22,891 bases of DNA from Candidatus Eiseniibacteriota bacterium (GTDB lineage: Bacteria; Eisenbacteria; RBG-16-71-46; JAGVPR01): positions 1-22,891 of the forward strand of contig JAGVPR010000223.1 of assembly GCA_020052115.1 (NCBI GenBank). The letters run 5' to 3'. The notes beneath the pieces are model-generated. The model was not told the DNA's origin. It made no database searches and saw only the letters and a program-made list of their open reading frames with translations. Each line of letters opens with the position of its first letter. Position 1 is the first letter of the stretch. This document shows, piece after piece, positions 15,375-22,891 of the stretch. Made by a program: the position numbers and the translations under genes.

Positions 15375-16754
15375 TCAGTGAGGGTCAGGCGGAGAGATCG
15401 CGTGCTCACGCACGAGGGCGTTCAGCCACTGGACGGAGATGCCGAGCTTGTCCGCCGCCGCCTTCTTGTCGCCCTTCGCATCATCGAGCGCTCTCCGTAC
15501 AGCCAGCGCCTTGGCTCGGTTGACGATCGTCTCGAGTTCGCCATCGAGAAGTTCCGGCGCAAACGCCTCGGCGCCCTCCCCCGACACAGACGGGCTCCTC
15601 GGTCGCGGCAGATGGTCCGATTGCAGGATACCCTCATCACAGACGCCGATCGCGTAGATGATCGCGTTCCGGAGTTCTCGCATGTCCTTCCACGCCCGCG
15701 CCACGATCGCTTGCACGAATCCATCGCTCAGAGCCGGCGCGGGCCGCCCCGAATCGCGAGCCTCACGAGCCACCGTCATGTCAATGAGCCCGGCAAGATC
15801 ATCCTTCCGGAGAGCGATGCCTGGCACGCGAATGGTCTGGCCTCCGTCCAACCTGGACAACAGATCGGCGCGGAACAGGCCCTGCTTGACGAGCGCGTCG
15901 AGATCCTTGTTGGTCGTCGCGATGATGCGGCAGCGCACGGGAACCTCGACGGTACCGGGAAGTCTCCGGACGATCCGCTCTTCGAGAGGCTGCAAGAGCT
16001 TCGCCTGCACTCGAAGCGGCAGGCAGTCAATGTCGTCCAGCAGGAGCGTCCCGTCATCGGCACGTTCGAAGGCGCCGATCGAGCGGCCCGTGGCCCCCGT
16101 GAACGCACCCGGCTCGCTGCCGAAGATCTGGCTGTCAGCGAGATCCCCGGTGTCCAGGGTCGCGCAGTGGACCCTCTCGAAAGGGCGCCCGGGCCGGCTC
16201 AGCGCGTGAATCTGCCGCGCGACGATCATCTTCCCCGCCCCGACGGGTCCCGCGATCAGGACCGGCGCTCGGTGGCGCGCCGCGCGCTCGACATCGGCCT
16301 CTACCTGTCGCATCGCGGTCGAGACGGCCACAAGGAGATTCGCATCCGCGGCGTCATTCTCCGCGAGCCTCAAGGCTCTCTCGGCGATGTTCCGGAGGAG
16401 AAGCGATCTCCGGATCGCCCGCTTGAGTTCGCCGGATCCGATCGACTTGGGGATGTAGTCCTCGACATCCAGCTTGCGGGCGCGCTCGAACGACTCCTCG
16501 CTGCTGTCGCCGGTGACGATGATGACCGCCGTCCTGGGGTCAATCCGGCGCAGCCTCTTGATGACCGAGAATCCATCCGAGCGGTCTCCGAGGTGTAGAT
16601 CCACGAGCGCCGCCACGATCTCGTGCTTCTCCGCGTGCGCCACCGCCTCCGGTTCGGAGTGCGCGATGAGGCACTCGAAGTCCGGCGCCAGAAAGCGCCG
16701 CAGGTCTTCCGCTGTGCCGCGCTCGTCTTCGACGATCAGGATGTAGCCCGGCAT
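15375..16754 (-). CDS. Sigma-54-dependent NtrC-family response regulator
   Basis: A 459-residue cytoplasmic regulator with REC, AAA+ and Fis-type HTH domains, the normal length for the family. I chose the ATG at 16754 because GGAG precedes it; a TTG at 16784 is weaker. REC (1-120) has Glu9-Asp10 (VEDE), phosphoacceptor Asp52 (VDLHLGD), Thr81 and Lys103. The AAA+ domain spans about 135-375. The Walker A motif reads GPVGAGK (169-175) instead of the usual GESGTGK. The GAFTGA loop that contacts sigma-54 is intact at 216-221. Walker B reads LLLDD (237-241), with Asp241 where Glu is usual. FRADLLSRL follows near 294-302. The usual WPGNVREL reads WKDMREL (355-361). The HTH lies at about 408-450 (KKAAADKLGISVQWLNALVRE). 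The start overlaps the kinase end by 19 bp, so the two are translationally coupled partners. Confidence 0.93.
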   Translation of the reverse strand: MPGYILIVEDERGTAEDLRRFLAPDFECLIAHSEPEAVAHAEKHEIVAALVDLHLGDRSDGFSVIKRLRRIDPRTAVIIVTGDSSEESFERARKLDVEDYIPKSIGSGELKRAIRRSLLLRNIAERALRLAENDAADANLLVAVSTAMRQVEADVERAARHRAPVLIAGPVGAGKMIVARQIHALSRPGRPFERVHCATLDTGDLADSQIFGSEPGAFTGATGRSIGAFERADDGTLLLDDIDCLPLRVQAKLLQPLEERIVRRLPGTVEVPVRCRIIATTNKDLDALVKQGLFRADLLSRLDGGQTIRVPGIALRKDDLAGLIDMTVAREARDSGRPAPALSDGFVQAIVARAWKDMRELRNAIIYAIGVCDEGILQSDHLPRPRSPSVSGEGAEAFAPELLDGELETIVNRAKALAVRRALDDAKGDKKAAADKLGISVQWLNALVREHAISPPDPH

Positions 16755-19093
16755 AGATCCAGCTCCATCACCGTGCGTCCCCAAGGAGTGCTCTCCCGCA
16801 TGAAGATCTTTCCGGAGAACGAATCTACCGTCCGCCTCGCATGCGAGAGGCCGGTTCCACCGGGGGGGATCTTCGTCGAGCGACCGTGGAAGATCGCCTC
16901 CATCTGTTCTTCAGGGACTCCCCGGCCGTTGTCCACGATCTGGATGACGACACGCTTCTCGCCGCACGCGATCCGGATCGAGATGACGGGATCCTTGCAG
17001 TCTTCGCAGGCCTCGATTGCATTGACCAGGATGTCGTGCAGACAGCGCCGAAGTTTCCCCTGCTCGAAGAACACGTGCGCGCCGACCCGGCCGAGCACCT
17101 GGATTCCATCGAGCGCGACCCCCGCGGCCGCGAAACGCTGCTGAAGGCAAGCGCAGGCAGTGCTCGCCTCTTCATAGGGATCGGCCGAGAATCCGGACCG
17201 GGCCGCGACGTCCATCCGCTCCAACAGCGAGCTCAATCGCTTCACCGAACGGCTTGCCCCGGCGCATTCCGCCGGCAATGCGTCGGCGGCTTCCTTCCGA
17301 TTCAGGCTTCGACAGATCCGGCGCACGCGCCGCCCGACGGCGAGAGTCTCGATCGCCAGCGGGATGCTCAGATTGGCAGGGGCCACCATCGGGGACATTC
17401 CGACGATTCGCTTCAGCGCGGGAGCGACGAACGCTTCATATTCCTCGCCTGCACTCTCCACGATCTCGCGCCCCACACTGCCGTTTCCCGGCTCGCAGAG
17501 GGTGTTCAGCCCCCTCAGGAGCCTGTTGAGCGGCTCTTCGGATTGGCCGCTCTTCTTTCTCTCCCCATGCCGCACGATTCCAAGCTCGGCGACGAGCGCA
17601 CGCCGAAGCTCCCCGGTGCGGCCGCCCGCGCGGAGCTTGCGGAACCCGACCAGGGCGCCGACGAGGGCGATCCCGGTGAGAAACCCAGCCACCGCCGCCC
17701 ACACCGCCGGCACGCCGTGCCCATTCGCTTCGACGGCGGCGATCCACGGTGGCTCGCTGACGCGCCGCTGCTGGAAGAGAACCACAGTCCCGTTCGTTGT
17801 CGCCACAGCCAGGAGTCTCTTCTTGCGAGACAAATTGAAACTCTGAACGCTGCTCAAGCCGGCGCCTCCGGCTGAGATCCGTCCAAGCTCTCTCAGACTC
17901 CCGTCGAAGACGCGGAACGTGGTCGCGGCCTCCGTTCCAACGTAGATCTCCTGGCGCCCGTCGCAGTCCACGTCGGCCAGCGCGAAACTCCAGTAGTCCG
18001 AGGACACATCCGTTGAGCGAAGGAGATTCAATTTCGCGTCGTAGATCCGAAGCCCCGCGCCGTCGCTCAGCACCACGACTTCCGGTTTCGAATCACCGTC
18101 GAAATCCGCCGCCCCAATCTTCAGCACGCTCAAGCCCGAGTCTATCTGCTCGAGCACACGGCCATCTTCGAGACCGAGGATCCAGAGCCCCGAAGGGACT
18201 CCGACCCCGTCAACCTGCTGATTGCAACCCACCACCACTTCCGGCGTGCCGTCGGCGTTCATGTCGGCGAGCGTGATCTGCGGTATCGCGCCGCCCGCTC
18301 CCATGTCGCGCGTCCAGAGGATGCGGCCATTGCCGTCCGTGGCGATGACCGAGGCGACGGTGTCGGGCAGCCCGGGACCCGAAGAGTTGTTCTCGGGCGC
18401 GGCCCCAGCCAGAACGATCCGGGAGTCGGCGAGGCTGCCCCGCCGGACCAAAAACGCGGGGAGCATGGGGAGCTGTCCGATGCGACGCCGCGAAACCAGG
18501 CGGTGCGGCGGCCTCGCATCGAAGGCGGCCAGCCCGCGCGGCTGCTTCGAGAACCCGGCAGCCAAGACGACAAGCACCGGACTCGCCGGGTCCCCGGCCG
18601 GCAACCGGCCGATCACCTCCGCGCCGACATCCCAAGCAATGTGGGCCCGGTTGTTGAGGACGCCGCCAAGCTCAGCTCTCGTAGCCCGGATCTCGTCCAG
18701 AATCTCCAGCGATGTCTCGTTCGGCTGCGCACCCAGGATCACGATCCGCAGAGAATCGGGCTTCACCAGGGTCAGGCAGACCTCGGGCCGACCGTCACCA
18801 ACGACGTCCGCGTATCCTCCCCATTCAAGCGACCATGATCGATCCTGGGACAGCTGCTGGCTGAGGGCCAGGTGATCCTCGTCCCACCTGTAGATGTGGA
18901 CGTGGTTTCCGCCTTCGGGGCTGAAGAGGAGGCTCGCGACCTCATCGCAGCCGTTCCCGTCAAGGTCAATGGCGAAGAAACGGCTAGAAGGGATGCTGCT
19001 GCCGACCTGCTTGAATTCGAGATACTGGGCCGGCGAATCGGTGGAGACGGCGAGCACGGCGAGGAGGATCCCGAGGGCCAGCAGAGGCTTCAT
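16736..19093 (-). CDS. FG-GAP/VCBS propeller sensor fused to a histidine kinase-type ATPase
   Basis: A 785-residue membrane sensor. A signal peptide spans residues 1-22 (LLALGILLAVLAV...SPA). The extracytoplasmic part, about 25-455, carries FG-GAP-like Asp/Gly calcium-loop motifs at about 43-52 (DLDGNGCDEV), 96-105, 277-286 (DMNADGTPEV), 330-339 (DFDGDSKPEV) and 374-383 (DVDCDGRQEI), so it is probably a beta-propeller. One membrane helix lies at about 462-484. The cytoplasmic part ends in a HATPase_c domain with N-box Asn691 (LVNAIEA), DNGRG (721-725) and GGTGLSHA (745-752). No HisKA-type H-box is visible; the only His between the membrane and the ATPase region is His509 (RHGE). It overlaps the NtrC-type regulator, its likely partner. 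The ATG is preceded only by a weak GGGATG. The propeller ligand is unknown. Confidence 0.88.
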   Translation of the reverse strand: MKPLLALGILLAVLAVSTDSPAQYLEFKQVGSSIPSSRFFAIDLDGNGCDEVASLLFSPEGGNHVHIYRWDEDHLALSQQLSQDRSWSLEWGGYADVVGDGRPEVCLTLVKPDSLRIVILGAQPNETSLEILDEIRATRAELGGVLNNRAHIAWDVGAEVIGRLPAGDPASPVLVVLAAGFSKQPRGLAAFDARPPHRLVSRRRIGQLPMLPAFLVRRGSLADSRIVLAGAAPENNSSGPGLPDTVASVIATDGNGRILWTRDMGAGGAIPQITLADMNADGTPEVVVGCNQQVDGVGVPSGLWILGLEDGRVLEQIDSGLSVLKIGAADFDGDSKPEVVVLSDGAGLRIYDAKLNLLRSTDVSSDYWSFALADVDCDGRQEIYVGTEAATTFRVFDGSLRELGRISAGGAGLSSVQSFNLSRKKRLLAVATTNGTVVLFQQRRVSEPPWIAAVEANGHGVPAVWAAVAGFLTGIALVGALVGFRKLRAGGRTGELRRALVAELGIVRHGERKKSGQSEEPLNRLLRGLNTLCEPGNGSVGREIVESAGEEYEAFVAPALKRIVGMSPMVAPANLSIPLAIETLAVGRRVRRICRSLNRKEAADALPAECAGASRSVKRLSSLLERMDVAARSGFSADPYEEASTACACLQQRFAAAGVALDGIQVLGRVGAHVFFEQGKLRRCLHDILVNAIEACEDCKDPVISIRIACGEKRVVIQIVDNGRGVPEEQMEAIFHGRSTKIPPGGTGLSHARRTVDSFSGKIFMRESTPWGRTVMELDLCRATS

Positions 19094-19145
19094 GTCATCC
19101 CGGACCTAAAGGGTCACACTAGCAAGAACGACTCGTAGAGGCAGG

Positions 19146-19174
19146 AGCATACATCGGCCATGACGCAGCGTCAA
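19146..19174 (-). promoter_or_regulatory. Sigma-70-type promoter candidate for the kinase-regulator operon
   Basis: On the minus strand TTGACG (19174-19169) and TATGCT (19151-19146) are 17 bp apart, and the leader to the kinase ATG is about 45 nt. This matches consensus at 5 of 6 and 4 of 6 positions, which supports steady expression of the sensor independent of sigma-54. Confidence 0.5.
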
Positions 19175-19227
19175 CGATGCCATTCCTCCAGCAGGCCCCA
19201 CCTCCGGCAGGCGCGGGCCGACGGTAC

Positions 19228-19233
19228 TATAAT
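19228..19233 (+). promoter_or_regulatory. Perfect -10 box upstream of the prolyl oligopeptidase gene
   Basis: TATAAT stands out in GC-rich DNA, 58 bp before the ATG. No good -35 lies 16-18 bp upstream (the best is CCGGCA), so an activator or an atypical sigma-70 promoter may be used. Confidence 0.45.
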
Positions 19234-19291
19234 CAGCTCCTGATGGTGCTCCGAAAAACGCCGGGGGCCGATTCGAAACTGGAGGGTACGA

Positions 19292-21418
19292 ATGAGAGGC
19301 AAGCTGTTCCTCGTCGGGGCCACCCTGGCCCTGCTCGCCATCCCCTGCTCGGGGCGCGCGGAGGACCTGACCTACCCGGTGACGAAGCAGGTGGATCAGG
19401 TGGACGACTACTTCGGCACACGGGTCGCCGACCCGTATCGCTGGCTCGAAGACGACAGGTCCGAAGAAACCGCTGCGTGGGTGCAGGCTCAAAACCAGGT
19501 GACGTACGACTACCTCGAGAAGATCCCGTTCCGTGACGCCCTCAAGCGGCGGATGACCGACATCTACGACTACCCTCGCTACTCTTCGCCAACCCGGATC
19601 GGGGAGTACTACCTCTTCAGCAAGAACGCCGGCCTTCAGAACCAATTCGTGATCTACATCCAGAAAGGCCTGAACGGCGAGCCGGAGATCTTCATCGACC
19701 CGAACGCTCTCTCGCCCGACGGCACCGTCAGGATCGGGCTGATCGGCCCCTCGGGCGACAGGAGGTATGAAGCGATCTCCCGAAGCGAGGCGGGTTCGGA
19801 CTGGTCGGAGATCCGCGTCGTGGAGATGGCGACCAAGAAGGAACTCTCCGACCGCATCCAGTGGGTGAAGTTCTCCGGAGCGGGCTGGTGGAAGGAAGGG
19901 TTCTTCTATAGCGGCTTCGCCAAGCCGGAGGAAGGCAAGGAGCTGAGCGGCGCGAACGAAGGCCAGAGAGTTCTCTACCACAGGCTCGGCGACCCGCAGG
20001 AGAAGGACATCCTCGTCCACGAGGACCAGGAGCACCCGAAGCGCTTCTTCGACGTCGCCGTGAGCGAAGACGAATCCTACGCATTCATGACGGCCAGCGA
20101 AGGCACGTCGGGGACGGAACTGTACTGGCGGGATCTCCGTGAGCCGGGTTCCTCCTTCAGGCTCCTGATGAAGGGCTTCGACCACGACAGCTACGTCGTC
20201 GACGACGTGGACGGCAAGTTCATCGTCCTGACGAACTACAAGGCCCCCAACAAGAGGGTGGTCCTGATCGATCCGGTGAATCCGGATGAGTCGAATTGGA
20301 CGGTCGTCATCCCCGAGAAGTCCGAAGCGCTGCAGTCGGCGTCCTCGGCCGGCCGCCAGCTCTTCTGCTCCTATCTCAAGGACGCCAACACCAAGGTGTA
20401 CCAGCACGACCTCGACGGGAGGCTCGTCCGCGAGATCGCGCTCCCCGCGCTCGGCACGGCCTACGGCTTCCATGGGTGGCGTGACGATCAGACGCTCTTC
20501 TACGTATTCACCTCCTTCACGTTCCCGCCGACGATCTACAAGCTCGATGTCGCCGGCGGCGCCTCGGAGGTGTTCCACAAGAGCGAGGTCCGATTCGATC
20601 CCGAGGCCTACGTGACGAAGCAGGTCTTTTACGAAAGCAAGGACGGAACCCGGGTGCCGATGTTCATCATTCACCGCAAGGGTCTCGTCATGGACGGGTC
20701 GAACCCGTGCTACCTGACTTCCTACGGCGGCTTCAACATCAGCTTGCAGCCCTACTTCAGTCCCGCCGAGGTCGTCCTGCTCGAGCAGGGCGTGATCGTC
20801 GCGCAGCCGAACCTCCGTGGCGGCGGCGAGTACGGCGAGACGTGGCACAAGGCCGGGATGCTGGAGAAGAAGCAGAACGTCTTCGACGACTTCATCGCCG
20901 CGGCCGAGTACCTGGTGCGCGAGAAGTACACTTCGAGCGCCAAGCTCAGTATCGCCGGCGGCTCCAACGGCGGGCTCCTTGTCGGGGCGGTGATGAACCA
21001 GCGTCCGGAACTCTTCAAGGTGGCTCTGCCCGAACTGGGCGTCCTCGACATGCTCCGCTACCACAAGTTCACGATCGGCTGGGGCTGGGCCGTCGAGTAC
21101 GGGTCGAGCGAGAACGAGAAGGACTTCAAGTACCTCTATGCGTATTCGCCCCTTCATAATCTGAAGTCGGGGGTCGCCTATCCGGCCACGCTGGTGACGA
21201 CGGGCGACCACGACGACCGTGTCGTGCCCGCCCATTCGTTCAAGTACATCGCCGCGCTGCAGGAGAAGCAGGCCGGCCCGAATCCCGCTCTCGTGCGGAT
21301 CGAGACCCGATCCGGGCATGGATCGAGCAATCTGACGAAGGCCATAGACGTCAACACGGACGAGTTCTCGTTCTTCCTTTACAACGTCGGCGCGAAGCCG
21401 GCGTTCCCGGCCAACTGA
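19292..21418 (+). CDS. Exported prolyl oligopeptidase (S9A family)
   Basis: A 708-residue serine peptidase that cleaves short peptides after proline, close to the usual length of about 700. The ATG follows GGAGGG. A signal peptide spans residues 1-23 (KLFLVGATLALLAIPCSGRA). The family N-terminus follows (VDDYFGTRVADPYRWLEDD, 37-55), then a seven-bladed propeller that gates access, about 100-430. The alpha/beta-hydrolase domain covers about 435-700. Catalytic residues are visible: Ser558 in GGSNGG, the Asp pair 641-642 in DHDDRVVP and His676 in RSGHGSS. NLRGGGEYGETWHKAG (507-522) is the typical S9A block. Export suggests digestion of extracytoplasmic peptides, feeding the OPT carriers encoded upstream. 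The M13 gene follows after 11 bp, so the two form an operon. Confidence 0.95.
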   Translation: MRGKLFLVGATLALLAIPCSGRAEDLTYPVTKQVDQVDDYFGTRVADPYRWLEDDRSEETAAWVQAQNQVTYDYLEKIPFRDALKRRMTDIYDYPRYSSPTRIGEYYLFSKNAGLQNQFVIYIQKGLNGEPEIFIDPNALSPDGTVRIGLIGPSGDRRYEAISRSEAGSDWSEIRVVEMATKKELSDRIQWVKFSGAGWWKEGFFYSGFAKPEEGKELSGANEGQRVLYHRLGDPQEKDILVHEDQEHPKRFFDVAVSEDESYAFMTASEGTSGTELYWRDLREPGSSFRLLMKGFDHDSYVVDDVDGKFIVLTNYKAPNKRVVLIDPVNPDESNWTVVIPEKSEALQSASSAGRQLFCSYLKDANTKVYQHDLDGRLVREIALPALGTAYGFHGWRDDQTLFYVFTSFTFPPTIYKLDVAGGASEVFHKSEVRFDPEAYVTKQVFYESKDGTRVPMFIIHRKGLVMDGSNPCYLTSYGGFNISLQPYFSPAEVVLLEQGVIVAQPNLRGGGEYGETWHKAGMLEKKQNVFDDFIAAAEYLVREKYTSSAKLSIAGGSNGGLLVGAVMNQRPELFKVALPELGVLDMLRYHKFTIGWGWAVEYGSSENEKDFKYLYAYSPLHNLKSGVAYPATLVTTGDHDDRVVPAHSFKYIAALQEKQAGPNPALVRIETRSGHGSSNLTKAIDVNTDEFSFFLYNVGAKPAFPAN

Positions 21419-21429
21419 GGAGGAAGTGC

Positions 21430-22891
21430 ATGTCTGGAAGGACCCGAGTTCTTGCGGCTTTCACCGCGGCCGTCGTTCTCTGCGGCGCCGGTTCGTACGC
21501 GGCGCACGGGGCGCCGCCGCTTCTTTCGCCCGCGATGGATCCGCTCGTCCGGAACATGGACCCTGGCGCGAGACCGGGGGATGACTTCTTCCTCCACGCC
21601 AACGGGACCTGGATGAAGGAGCACCCGATTCCTCCCAGCGAGCGCGGGTGGAGCATCGCGCTCGCGGTGATGGAGGAGATCTACGCCCAGAAGCTCGGGA
21701 TCTGCAAGGAAACCGCCGCCACGACCGACGCGCCGCCGGGCAGCAGCGAGCAGAAGGTCGGCAGCTTCTGGATCGCGGGGATGGACTCCGCTGCAATCGA
21801 GGCGAAGGGGACAAGGCCGATCCAGCCGTGGCTGGACGCGATCGCCGCCATCCGCACACGCGAGGAGCTGCTCGAGACGGTCGCTCATCTGCGGACCGTC
21901 GGCGTGGGTGCGATCTACTCCCTCTTCATCGGCCTGGATGACAAGAACAGCACGCAGTACGTCATCTTCCTCCACCAGGGCGGCCTCGGGATGGAGGACC
22001 GGGATTATTACTTCATGGATGACGAATCCACGAATCGGATCCGCGACGAGTATCCCGAGCATGTAGCCGCGATGCTCCGCCTTCTGGGTGACGACGCGGC
22101 GCGCGCCGAGCAGGGGGCGCGCTCCATCATCGAGATCGAGACCGCTCTCGCGGGCCGCTCGCGTACGCTGGAGGAGAGGCGCGACCCCTACGCGAACTAC
22201 AACAAGATGTCGCTCGGGGATTTCACCAAGCTCACCCCGTCCATCCGATGGAAGGACCAGCTTGCGGAGATGGAAATCGCGCCGCCGGACTCGGTGGTCG
22301 TGGGGCAGCCTGAGTTCTTCGTCCGGGCGGATTCGCTGCTCGGCGCGGTGCCGATCGAGGCCTGGAGAGACTACCTGCGCTGGCATCTCGTGAGCACGTT
22401 CGCTCCGCAGCTCAGCTCGGCGTTCGACAAGCAGAACTTCCACTTCTACGGCACGATCAGCGGCGGCGCGACCGAGCAGCGTCCGCGATGGAAGCGCGTA
22501 CTGAACGCGGAGGAGGATGCGATCGGCGAGCTGATCGGCCAGGTATGGGTGAAGCGGTACTGCTCGCCGGCCACGAAGGCGCGCTACGAGAAGCTCACGG
22601 ACAACATCTTCGAGACCTATGCCGAGCGGATCCGCCATCTTCCGTGGATGACCGAAGCGACGAAGGAAAAGGCGCTCCTGAAGCTCTCCCGCGTCGGCAA
22701 GAAGGTTGGCTACCCGGATCGCTGGCGGGACTACTCGACGCTCGAGATCGGCGGCGACTCCTACGCCGAGAATCAGATGAGCGCGAACCGATGGTGGTTC
22801 CGTCACTACGCGGACAAGCTCGGGAAACCGGTGGACCGAACCGAATGGGAGATGACGCCGCAGACCTACAACGCTTATTTCGACGGCTCCA
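21430..22891 (+). CDS. M13-family (neprilysin-like) metallopeptidase, 3' partial
   Basis: A zinc endopeptidase for peptides, cut off by the right window edge after 487 codons. The full family length is about 670-690 residues. The ATG lies 11 bp after the prolyl oligopeptidase stop, with AGGAGGAA overlapping that stop codon, which indicates coupling. Residues 1-28 form a signal peptide (VLAAFTAAVVLCGAGSYAAHGA). M13 N-domain hallmarks follow: DPLVRNMDPGARPGDDFFLHANGTW (about 37-61; PGDDFFLHANG is the core), GLGMEDRDYYF, FYGTISGG then EQRPRWKRVLN near the middle. The HExxH zinc site lies in the C-terminal third, outside this window, so activity cannot be checked. It probably acts with the prolyl oligopeptidase on exported or environmental peptides. 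Confidence 0.93.
   Translation, partial: MSGRTRVLAAFTAAVVLCGAGSYAAHGAPPLLSPAMDPLVRNMDPGARPGDDFFLHANGTWMKEHPIPPSERGWSIALAVMEEIYAQKLGICKETAATTDAPPGSSEQKVGSFWIAGMDSAAIEAKGTRPIQPWLDAIAAIRTREELLETVAHLRTVGVGAIYSLFIGLDDKNSTQYVIFLHQGGLGMEDRDYYFMDDESTNRIRDEYPEHVAAMLRLLGDDAARAEQGARSIIEIETALAGRSRTLEERRDPYANYNKMSLGDFTKLTPSIRWKDQLAEMEIAPPDSVVVGQPEFFVRADSLLGAVPIEAWRDYLRWHLVSTFAPQLSSAFDKQNFHFYGTISGGATEQRPRWKRVLNAEEDAIGELIGQVWVKRYCSPATKARYEKLTDNIFETYAERIRHLPWMTEATKEKALLKLSRVGKKVGYPDRWRDYSTLEIGGDSYAENQMSANRWWFRHYADKLGKPVDRTEWEMTPQTYNAYFDGS

Noticed and set aside
19156..19169. A GG-N10-GC spacing upstream of the prolyl oligopeptidase as a sigma-54 promoter
   Set aside because: The -12 box reads CAGC instead of TTGC and the -24 box is weak. 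The TATAAT at 19228 is a better candidate.
19106..21319. A long minus-strand open frame (about 737 codons) opposite the prolyl oligopeptidase
   Set aside because: The plus strand has a full S9A catalytic set. The opposite frame has no recognisable motif and is a shadow.

Overview
This window is GC-rich bacterial DNA with densely packed genes. It most resembles a diderm lineage of the Eisenbacteria/FCB type, but that placement is an inference. It rests on the FlgD-like C-terminal sorting domain on a secreted CHRD protein, the many exported peptidases, an FG-GAP propeller sensor kinase, an outer-membrane-type haem barrel, and OPT and M13 families side by side. I see no rRNA, tRNA, CRISPR array, insertion sequence or phage genes.

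Layout. (a) 1-5153: the 3' part of a glutamine-dependent asparagine synthetase (+) converges on an MFS transporter (-). Upstream of the transporter, on the same strand, lies a secreted three-CHRD protein with a FlgD-like tail. (b) 5481-7990 (+): a tight three-gene unit of exported redox proteins: a monohaem beta-barrel-like protein, a YceI protein and a TIG-domain monohaem lipoprotein. (c) 8155-14522 (+): OPT transporter, exported papain-like C1B peptidase, arylamine N-acetyltransferase and a second OPT transporter. (d) 14786-19093 (-): an FG-GAP/HATPase sensor kinase, a sigma-54 NtrC-type regulator whose start overlaps the kinase end, and a stand-alone receiver protein. (e) 19292-22891 (+): an exported prolyl oligopeptidase and the first two thirds of an M13 metallopeptidase, only 11 bp apart.

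How the parts may work together (inference). Regions c and e look like a peptide-scavenging programme. Exported S9A, M13 and C1B peptidases would cut proteins and peptides outside the cytoplasm, and the two OPT carriers would import the products. Region d sits between the two peptide blocks and could sense an extracytoplasmic cue through its propeller.

The best candidate for something undescribed is the signalling cassette. The kinase has a clear ATPase domain but no recognisable H-box. The regulator has a conserved GAFTGA loop but altered Walker A and Walker B surroundings. The 190-bp gap before the receiver gene holds a well-spaced -24/-12 (sigma-54) promoter candidate, with a 7-bp dyad about 150 bp upstream where an enhancer-binding protein would be expected. 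The second candidate is the Cyc2-like haem-barrel/YceI/TIG-cytochrome unit.
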